Positions 6,587 to 11,672 of a stretch of DNA of 11,672 bases are shown piece after piece. Source of the DNA: JAZQHR01 sp045540695 (lineage in GTDB: Bacteria; Bacillota; Clostridia; UMGS1810); NCBI GenBank assembly GCA_045540695.1, contig JAZQHR010000065.1, positions 1 through 11,672 of the forward strand. Direction: 5' to 3'. The notes below the pieces were generated by a model that was given only the letters and a program-made list of their open reading frames with translations, had not been told where the DNA came from and did not search any database. Every line of letters starts with the position of its first letter. Positions within the stretch are counted from its first letter, which is position 1. The position numbers were made by a program, and so were the translations under genes.

Positions 6587-7954
6587 TTAGAACGGAAATT
6601 CTTTTCCTTCTTGCTCAAGCTTTTTCTTAAGCGGTTTTTTCCATATTCCTGTAAGGTAAGCTATAAATATAAATACCGCCTCTGCTATCCACGAAATAGC
6701 CCAGCCACCGTAAATGCCGTAAATGCCGTATATGCGTGCCAATATAGCACTTGCCACAAGGTTTACCACAGAGCCAAACGCAGTAAAGAAAACAAGTAGT
6801 CCCATTGATTTGGTTCCTCTGAAAAATGCGTGGAACAGGTTGTTTATCATATTGAAAAATAACATAGGCAAGAAAAACCTTACAAATGTCACAGAATATG
6901 TAAGCGCATCTCCTGAAAATCCTGATGAGAAGAAGGCTTCACATATCTGCCTTGCAAATATTACTGTAAGTAAAAGCGGTGGTGTAAGAAGCAGTATACC
7001 CTGAAGTGCGCCGACACGCAGACCTTTTTTAACATTTTGATATTTTTCAGCACCGATTGACTGCGCTGTGTAGTTTGTAAGGGTTTTTGATGAATTCTGA
7101 TATATGCTTGCATTTAAGGTGTATACCTTTAATGCAATCGAATAAGCCGCTGTTCCTGCGCTTCCTATACCGTTTATGATAGGCGATAATAAAAGGGACG
7201 AAACGCTCATTACCATCTGCTGAATTGTAACGGGCAGTGAATAAGAAACCGACTTACCAACTGTACCTATACTAAATTCAAACGGATAATCTTCTACTTC
7301 CATTTCTTTAAAGCACTTTAAAAGCTTCCTTATGTAAAATACAAGTACCACAACATTTGCTATAATTGTAGTTGTAGCAATACCTGCTACACCAAAGCCG
7401 AGAAACGCAGTGCTTACAATGTTTCCAAGTATGGTAAGTACAGTTGAGATGATAGACATTCTAAGCGGATACTCGCTAAGTCCTAATGCATTCATTGTAA
7501 AATTAAAAAATGTACTTAACACTATCGATACGTTACCTACGTATATGATTATAAAATATTTTATTGCCTCGCCTCGAATGGTTGAGTCTACGTTTAATAA
7601 ATCCATAATGGGATTTCTGAAAATTATTGCTATAAGGCTTATAAGAATATTTACTAAAATAATGATAATAGTATTACTAAAAAGACTGGTTTTTAGTTGT
7701 TCATAGTTTTTGGAACCAAAAAGAACAGCAGTATATACCGATACACCAGTCGAATATCCCCAGAATATTGACGATATAAATGTAACTAGTTGCGAAGTAG
7801 CACCGATTGCCGCTATACCGTCTGCACCAAGAAATTTACCTGCAATAACAGAGTTTACTATTCCAAATGCATTTGTAAGTATACCTGAAAGTACAAGCGG
7901 AATAGCAAACAGTATAAATGTTTTGTAAATATTGCCTTTTGTTAAGTCTTTCAT
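6587..7954 (-). CDS. MATE-family efflux transporter
   Basis: The 455-residue protein has about 12 membrane segments in two six-helix halves, the usual MATE size and layout. The N-terminal stretch LTKGNIYKTFILFAIPLVLS, followed by a segment ending IGATSQLV, is typical of bacterial MATE proteins in Firmicutes. These proteins export cationic drugs, toxins or metabolites using Na+ or H+ gradients; the substrate here is unknown. The ATG at 7954 has GGAGGG (7962-7967) 7 bases upstream, and an in-frame TTG at 7969 merges with that site and is rejected. The gene is first in an operon with the CocE-like hydrolase and is divergent from the DeoR regulator with overlapping promoters. Near the C-terminus a repeated YGIYGIYGG segment is encoded by three tandem 9-base units (6709-6735). 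Confidence 0.92.
   Translation of the reverse strand: MKDLTKGNIYKTFILFAIPLVLSGILTNAFGIVNSVIAGKFLGADGIAAIGATSQLVTFISSIFWGYSTGVSVYTAVLFGSKNYEQLKTSLFSNTIIIILVNILISLIAIIFRNPIMDLLNVDSTIRGEAIKYFIIIYVGNVSIVLSTFFNFTMNALGLSEYPLRMSIISTVLTILGNIVSTAFLGFGVAGIATTTIIANVVVLVFYIRKLLKCFKEMEVEDYPFEFSIGTVGKSVSYSLPVTIQQMVMSVSSLLLSPIINGIGSAGTAAYSIALKVYTLNASIYQNSSKTLTNYTAQSIGAEKYQNVKKGLRVGALQGILLLTPPLLLTVIFARQICEAFFSSGFSGDALTYSVTFVRFFLPMLFFNMINNLFHAFFRGTKSMGLLVFFTAFGSVVNLVASAILARIYGIYGIYGGWAISWIAEAVFIFIAYLTGIWKKPLKKKLEQEGKEFPF
6709..6735 (-). repeat. Three tandem 9-base units within the MATE gene
   Basis: On the + strand the units are CGTAAATGC, CGTAAATGC and CGTATATGC. They encode the repeated Tyr-Gly-Ile segment in the loop before the last membrane helix of the MATE protein. 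Gain or loss of a unit would keep the frame. Confidence 0.7.
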
Positions 7955-7975
7955 TATTAAACCCTCCAAAATAGC

Positions 7976-8004
7976 TTGAAAAATGTAATAAATTGTTCTA
8001 TAAT
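7976..8004 (+). promoter_or_regulatory. Promoter of the DeoR-family regulator
   Basis: TTGAAA (7976-7981), 17 bp spacer, perfect TATAAT (7999-8004). Transcription would begin near 8011, giving a leader of about 75 bases. The upstream in-frame TTG at 7976 falls in this -35 box and cannot be the start codon. Confidence 0.8.
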
Positions 8005-8005
8005 T

Positions 8006-8033
8006 AGTCTAACACATTATTTTGATTTTTCAA
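8006..8033 (-). promoter_or_regulatory. Likely promoter of the MATE / CocE operon
   Basis: Read on the minus strand: TTGAAA (8033-8028), 16 bp spacer, TAGACT (8011-8006). The -10 box is only a moderate match. It lies 40-odd bases upstream of the MATE ribosome binding site and sits immediately next to the -10 box of the opposing DeoR promoter. Confidence 0.5.
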
Positions 8034-8035
8034 GT

Positions 8036-8048
8036 ATGTTCAAAACAT
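8036..8048 (+). promoter_or_regulatory. Candidate operator in the DeoR leader
   Basis: ATGTT-CAA-AACAT is a perfect 5 bp inverted repeat with a 3-base centre, 25 bases after the predicted transcription start. A second overlapping pair, TTCAA (8039-8043) and TTGAA (8048-8052), adds symmetry. Its place suggests autoregulation by the DeoR protein, but a palindrome this short may be chance. Confidence 0.3.
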
Positions 8049-8086
8049 TGAAGAATTCTCAACAATTATCAAAAGAAGGCGATAAA

Positions 8087-8830
8087 ATGTATCAGAAGGA
8101 AAGAATAGAAAATATACTTGGTATACTTAAAGCAAACGGATACGTGTCGGTAAAATACTTAACTGAGCAATTGCATTACAGCACCGCTACCATAAACCGC
8201 GATTTGAATGTAATGCAAAAGCAAAAACTTGTCACACGTACTTACGGTGGCGTAGAGCTTGTAAAGAGAAAGGGTGTTGCACTTCCATTTCGATATCACC
8301 TTATGAAGCCTGTTAAAAATAAAATGGGTGAAATGGCAGCAAGCCTTGTAAACGACGGTGATATCATATTTATGGATGGCACTACCAGCACGGAGTATAT
8401 AGGAAAATATTTAGTTAATAAAAAGGATATCACGGTTATCACAAACAATATTTCACTTGTAGCGTACTTAAGTCAGTACAATGTAAAATGCATCTGTCTT
8501 GGTGGGGAAATGCGTGAGGCACCTTCTATGCTTGGTGGTAATCTCTCAATAGAAAACGCTATGAAATTCAATGCTGATATCTGCTTTTTTTCAACAGGTG
8601 GCATCAGCGAAGATGGTATAATAGGAAAAGCTGTATACGACCTTCTTCATAATATAATGATAAAAAATTCTAAAAAATCATATTTTCTCGCCGACCACGA
8701 TAAAGTAGGTGTACAGCTTTCAAATAATATTGCTACGCTTGGAGATATATCTGGCATCATCACAGACTATAAATTCTCTGATGAGATAAAAAAGAAATTT
8801 GGAAGTACAGAATTTATAGAGGTAACATAA
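8087..8830 (+). CDS. DeoR-family transcriptional regulator
   Basis: The 247-residue protein has the standard family length and layout. An N-terminal winged helix-turn-helix (about 5-57) includes VKYLTEQLHYSTATINRDLN and TRTYGGVEL, a match to the family's 'SxATIxRDL...R.xGG' signature. The C-terminal DeoR sensor domain (about 75-232) includes DGDIIFMDGTTSTEYI, VITNN, LGGEMR and the closing ADHDKVG. This domain usually binds phosphorylated sugars or related intermediates. The ATG at 8087 has AGAAGG (8074-8079) 7 bases upstream; the longer frame starts in the promoter. It is divergent from the MATE / CocE operon and 145 bases upstream of the acetyl esterase, so both are plausible targets, along with itself. 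No convincing terminator follows it. Confidence 0.92.
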   Translation: MYQKERIENILGILKANGYVSVKYLTEQLHYSTATINRDLNVMQKQKLVTRTYGGVELVKRKGVALPFRYHLMKPVKNKMGEMAASLVNDGDIIFMDGTTSTEYIGKYLVNKKDITVITNNISLVAYLSQYNVKCICLGGEMREAPSMLGGNLSIENAMKFNADICFFSTGGISEDGIIGKAVYDLLHNIMIKNSKKSYFLADHDKVGVQLSNNIATLGDISGIITDYKFSDEIKKKFGSTEFIEVT

Positions 8831-8908
8831 TTTTTTTATAATTTATAACACTTTTATATAATATAAGTTAGAAATTCATTAGAATAAGTTTGATTTTGCA
8901 AAAAATCC

Positions 8909-8937
8909 TTGAAATAGCTTGTGTTTAGTGATACAAT
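8909..8937 (+). promoter_or_regulatory. Promoter of the acetyl esterase gene
   Basis: TTGAAA (8909-8914), 17 bp spacer, TACAAT (8932-8937) with TGA before it (extended -10). AAATAGCTTG (8912-8921) is also found at 7969-7978 beside the DeoR -35 box. Confidence 0.78.
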
Positions 8938-8975
8938 ATACAAAATTTTTAATATTATTCGTGGAGGAATATACT

Positions 8976-9938
8976 ATGCCTGTAGTAGATATGTCAGTCG
9001 AAAAATTATTTCAGTATCAGGGATCTACACCTTGTCCTGCTGATTTTGATGAGTATTGGGACAAAGCAATAGCTGAAATGAACGAAGTAGAGCCTAATAC
9101 AGAATTTGTAAAAACAGATTTCCCTTCCGTATGTGCGGATATGTATGATTTGTACTTCACAGGTACAAAAGGTGCGCGTATTCACGCAAAAGTTGCATTT
9201 CCTAAAAATATCGAGGGTAAGAAAGTACCTGCAGTTTTAAAATTCCATGGACTTTCAGGACACTGCGGTGATTTTTTAGGACTTTTGGACTTTGCATCAC
9301 AAGGTTTTGTAGTAGCATCTATGGACGTGCGCGGTCAGGGCGGTGAATCGCAGGATGTAGGCGGTCATGTAGGTACTACATATACTACGCCTTTTACAAG
9401 AGGTCTTGACGGCGAAAAGCACGATATGCTTATGCGAGATGTATTTCTCGATACCGCGCTTCTTGCCAAAATTGTTATGGGTCTTGACTTTGTAGATGAA
9501 AACAGAGTAGGAGTTACAGGCGGTTCACAGGGCGGTGGACTTAGCGTTGCGTGTGCTTGCCTTGTTCCTGAGATTAAAAAATGTGCCATAAACTTTCCTT
9601 ATCTGTCAGACTACAAACGTGTGTATGATATGGATTTAAATAAAGGCGCATACGAGGGGTTAAGATATTATTTCAGAAGCTTTGACCCAACTCACGAAAG
9701 AGAAAATGAAATATTTGAAAAGCTCGGTTACATAGATATACAAAACCTTGCAAAACGTATGAAGGCAGAGCTACTTATGTTCACAGGACTTGTAGATACT
9801 ACCTGTCCACCGTCAACACAGTTTGCAATGTACAATAAAGTAACTTCAAAGAAAAATGTTATCTTGTATCCCGAATACGGACACGAGGGTATGAAAGGGC
9901 AACCTGATAAATCATTTAAATTTTTATGTGAATTATAA
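8976..9938 (+). CDS. axeA: CE7 family acetyl esterase (acetyl xylan esterase / cephalosporin C deacetylase)
   Basis: The 320-residue length and all CE7 hallmarks are present: RGQ at 119-121, GGSQGG at 182-187 with nucleophile Ser184, Asp274 in LVDTTCPP, and His303 in YGHEG, so the catalytic triad is complete. CE7 enzymes remove O-acetyl groups from short xylo-oligosaccharides and other small acetylated molecules. They act in the cytosol, and no signal peptide is seen here. The N-terminal PADFDEYWDKA segment is also typical. The ATG at 8976 has TGGAGG (8962-8967) 8 bases upstream; a longer TTG form would start within the promoter spacer. The gene has its own promoter and terminator and lies downstream of the DeoR gene. 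The gene symbol is by family only. Confidence 0.93.
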   Translation: MPVVDMSVEKLFQYQGSTPCPADFDEYWDKAIAEMNEVEPNTEFVKTDFPSVCADMYDLYFTGTKGARIHAKVAFPKNIEGKKVPAVLKFHGLSGHCGDFLGLLDFASQGFVVASMDVRGQGGESQDVGGHVGTTYTTPFTRGLDGEKHDMLMRDVFLDTALLAKIVMGLDFVDENRVGVTGGSQGGGLSVACACLVPEIKKCAINFPYLSDYKRVYDMDLNKGAYEGLRYYFRSFDPTHERENEIFEKLGYIDIQNLAKRMKAELLMFTGLVDTTCPPSTQFAMYNKVTSKKNVILYPEYGHEGMKGQPDKSFKFLCEL

Positions 9939-9950
9939 TAATACGTATTT

Positions 9951-9979
9951 AAGGATGTGCATTTGACACATCCTTTTTT
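9951..9979 (+). terminator. Terminator of the acetyl esterase gene
   Basis: AAGGATGTG (9951-9959) pairs perfectly with CACATCCTT (9967-9975) around a 7-base loop, with a T-tract through 9979. It starts 13 bases after the stop codon. Confidence 0.92.
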
Positions 9980-10008
9980 ATTTGAAATTGTAATATCAAT
10001 CAACTTAT

Positions 10009-10034
10009 AGGGAACACCTTGCGTGGCGTTCCTA
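10009..10034 (-). repeat. Single inverted copy of the GGAACG palindrome repeat
   Basis: GGAACACC (10011-10018) pairs with GGCGTTCC (10025-10032) with one mismatch. Read on the minus strand, 17 of 22 positions match the unit at 1642-1663 (GGAACGGCACGCAAG...), and it continues into CCCTA like the other units. It is therefore the same repeat family in opposite orientation. Confidence 0.6.
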
Positions 10035-10059
10035 GATAATATGTAATTATTTACACCTG

Positions 10060-10088
10060 TTGACCTTTTGTGAAAAAATTGATAAAAT
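10060..10088 (+). promoter_or_regulatory. Promoter of the Y-family polymerase gene
   Basis: TTGACC (10060-10065), 17 bp spacer, TAAAAT (10083-10088) with TGA before it. The predicted transcript starts close to the ribosome binding site, leaving a very short leader. No LexA box of the Gram-positive type (CGAAC, 4 bases, GTTCG) was found here. Confidence 0.7.
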
Positions 10089-10106
10089 ATATATAGGTGA
10101 TTATAA

Positions 10107-11369
10107 GTGGGTGAAAAATATTATTTGTGTATTGATTTAAAAAGCTTTTATGCATCTGTTGAAGCGGTAGAAAGAGGTCTTGACCCTTTTACAACAAACC
10201 TTGTCGTGGCAGATCCATCTCGCGGAAACGGGGCTATTTGCCTTGCAATCACACCCGCACTTAAAGCACTTGGTGTGAAAAATCGTTGCAGAATATTTGA
10301 AATACCGCGTGGTGTCGAGTATATAACAGCACTTCCAAGAATGAAGCTTTATATGGAATACTCGGCAAAAATCTATGCCACATACTTAAAATATATTAGT
10401 AAGGATGATATTCATCCGTATTCCATAGATGAGTGTTTTTTTGATATTACATCGTACCTTAAAATGTATAAAAAAACGCCCAAAGAAATGGCAAAGATGC
10501 TTACCAATGCAGTGTTTGAAGAAACTGGTATTTGTGCAACAGTTGGTGTGGGCACAAATTTGTTTCTCGCAAAGGTTGCACTTGATATCACCGCTAAGCA
10601 CGTAGATGACAATATAGGATATCTCGACGAGGAAATATTTAAAAAAACTATATGGTATCACAGACCTATTACAGATATCTGGAATATAGGACGTGGAATT
10701 GCAAACCGTCTTGAAAAATACGGAATATTTGATTTATACGGAGTTGCTCATGCTGATGAGAGAATGCTGTATAAAGAATTTGGTGTTAATGCGGAGTTTC
10801 TTATTGACCATGCACATGGAGTTGAACCGTGTACTATAGCAGAGATACAACGCTACGTGCCTGAAACCAGCTCTATATCAAATGGGCAAATACTTTTCCA
10901 TGACTATAACTACGATAACGCTCTTTTAGCACTTAAAGAAATGGTGGATTTGTTATCGTTGGATTTAGTGGATAAGGACCTTGTTACAGATTCAATTTCG
11001 CTTAGGGTAGGTTATTCAAAGGATACCATTAAATCAACAGGCGGTACCATGAAGCTTAACGAACCAACCAATTCAGCAAGGCGGCTGATTGAGTATTTTA
11101 CTGCTTATTATAAAAAAACTACAAATCCTGATTATCCTATAAGAAAGTTAAATATTGGTTTTAATCATCTTACACCAAGTACAGAGTATGTAAACCTTGA
11201 CTTTTTTTCCGATTATCTAAAAGATGAAAAAGAATTAAAGGTTCAAAGAGCAATAGTTGGCATAAAAAACAAATATGGAAAAAATTCCATTTTACGTGGA
11301 ATGAACCTTTTGGAAAATGCAACAACACGCGAGAGAAATAAGCTTATAGGAGGTCATAATGGTGAGTGA
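10107..11369 (+). CDS. Y-family DNA polymerase (UvrX / UmuC-like lesion bypass polymerase)
   Basis: The 420-residue protein has the Y-family palm motifs: IDLKSFYASVE (9-19) with catalytic Asp10 and the likely steric-gate Tyr15, and YSIDECFFD (105-113) with Asp108 and Glu109. TVGVGTNLFLAKVA is the usual fingers/palm segment, and DIWNIGRGIANRL near 190 fits the helix-hairpin-helix thumb. A little-finger domain follows (about 245-355). NLDFF (363-367) may be the beta-clamp binding peptide, and the C-terminal KYGKNSILRG...RNKLIGGH is characteristic of the UvrX group in Firmicutes. It copies past damaged bases, with mutations as a result. It starts at GTG, with AGGTGA (10095-10100) 6 bases before it. 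A YolD-like gene overlaps its end by 11 bases. Confidence 0.93.
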   Translation: MGEKYYLCIDLKSFYASVEAVERGLDPFTTNLVVADPSRGNGAICLAITPALKALGVKNRCRIFEIPRGVEYITALPRMKLYMEYSAKIYATYLKYISKDDIHPYSIDECFFDITSYLKMYKKTPKEMAKMLTNAVFEETGICATVGVGTNLFLAKVALDITAKHVDDNIGYLDEEIFKKTIWYHRPITDIWNIGRGIANRLEKYGIFDLYGVAHADERMLYKEFGVNAEFLIDHAHGVEPCTIAEIQRYVPETSSISNGQILFHDYNYDNALLALKEMVDLLSLDLVDKDLVTDSISLRVGYSKDTIKSTGGTMKLNEPTNSARRLIEYFTAYYKKTTNPDYPIRKLNIGFNHLTPSTEYVNLDFFSDYLKDEKELKVQRAIVGIKNKYGKNSILRGMNLLENATTRERNKLIGGHNGE

Positions 11370-11672
11370 CAGAGCAAGACAATTTATGCCGTTTGCGGCA
11401 CTAAAAGGCTACTATGAGCTTCTTCGTACAAAAGAAAGAGTAATAGTGCCCAAAAAGGAGCTTTCGGAAGATTACGCTGAAATTCTTTCAAGAAAGGTGC
11501 TTTCGCTAGAAGAAGGTATGATGGTGAAAGTGGTATATTATTCTGAAGGTGATTATATCTCGGTTGAGGGGTTGGTATCGGATATAAACATCCCTGAAAA
11601 ATACATTACCATAGTAAAAACCAGGATATGCTTAGACGATATTTATGACGTCGAATACGACGAATATTACGA
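11359..11672 (+). CDS. YolD-like protein, 3' end outside the window
   Basis: The reading frame is open for 104 codons to the window edge. It begins MVSDRARQFMPFAALKGYYE, matching YolD-like proteins found beside UvrX-type polymerases, and continues with the beta-rich pattern VKVVYYSEGDYISVEG and later ITIVKTRICLDDIYDV. The role of YolD-like proteins is not settled; they are suggested to act as functional counterparts of UmuD for the partner polymerase. AGGAGG (11348-11353) lies 5 bases before the ATG; the next codon, GTG at 11362, is a possible alternative start. The start overlaps the polymerase end (stop at 11367-11369), so translation is likely coupled. The family is about 110 residues, so only a short tail is probably missing. 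Confidence 0.85.
   Translation, partial: MVSDRARQFMPFAALKGYYELLRTKERVIVPKKELSEDYAEILSRKVLSLEEGMMVKVVYYSEGDYISVEGLVSDINIPEKYITIVKTRICLDDIYDVEYDEYY

Larger units (their letters stand above)
7975..8034. promoter_or_regulatory. 10 bp inverted repeat framing the divergent promoters
   Basis: CTTGAAAAAT (7975-7984) and ATTTTTCAAG (8025-8034) are perfect inverted copies 40 bases apart. Each contains a TTGAAA -35 box, one for each direction, so the repeat may simply reflect paired promoters or may also serve regulator binding. Confidence 0.6.

Noticed and set aside
6574..6618. Extended N-terminus of the CocE-like protein from a TTG at 6618
   Set aside because: It would overlap the MATE gene; ATG 6573 has AAGGAG at the right distance and starts just before the family's conserved beginning.
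6467..6799. 110-codon reading frame on the plus strand across the CocE/MATE junction
   Set aside because: It is antisense to two well-supported genes and has no convincing ribosome binding site or family likeness.
7976..8086. Extended N-terminus of the DeoR protein from a TTG at 7976
   Set aside because: It starts in the promoter -35 box; ATG 8087 has AGAAGG upstream and gives the standard family length.
8831..8908. Terminator after the DeoR gene
   Set aside because: There is a T-run and some AT-rich symmetry (TTATATAATATAAG), but no GC-containing stem followed by a T-tract.
10009..10034. LexA operator upstream of the Y-family polymerase
   Set aside because: The GAAC and GTTC arms are about 12 bases apart rather than 4, and the sequence matches the dispersed palindrome repeat family.

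Overview
The window looks like an AT-rich Gram-positive chromosome segment, most likely from a Clostridia-type Firmicute. The basis is the low-GC codon use, strong purine-rich Shine-Dalgarno sites (AGGAGG, GGAGG, AAGGAG), sigma-A type promoters with 16-17 bp spacers, U-tailed hairpin terminators, and a UvrX-like polymerase followed by a YolD-like gene. Species cannot be told from the sequence alone.

Layout. Positions 1-91 are the 3' part of a 5S rRNA gene, the end of an rRNA operon whose remainder lies left of the window, followed by its terminator. Next comes a roughly 230 bp array of short degenerate palindromes built on GGAACG...CGTTCC. A promoter then leads into a gene for an unknown exported protein with four short repeats (486-1481). 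Right after that gene the 5S terminator and the start of the palindrome array occur a second time (1495-1664), so the gene sits between two copies of the 5S downstream flank. From 1733 to 9979 lies a set of metabolic and transport genes: a PIG-L deacetylase with an EamA permease (+), a DUF4832-like putative glycoside hydrolase (+), a MATE transporter with a CocE-type hydrolase (-), a divergent DeoR-family regulator (+), and a CE7 acetyl esterase (+). From 10060 to the right edge is a DNA damage tolerance pair: a Y-family polymerase and an overlapping YolD-like gene cut by the window end.

How the genes may work together. Four enzymes in a row (N-deacetylase type, glycosidase-like, alpha/beta hydrolase, O-acetyl esterase), two transporters and a sugar-phosphate type regulator suggest a locus for processing an acylated glycoside or a related small molecule. 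This is inference: most units have their own promoter and terminator, and no classical sugar importer is visible. The divergent MATE/DeoR promoters overlap so closely that they probably exclude each other, making this the clearest regulatory node. Several start codons were placed downstream of the longest possible reading frame because the longer forms would begin inside promoters, ribosome binding sites or the neighbouring gene.
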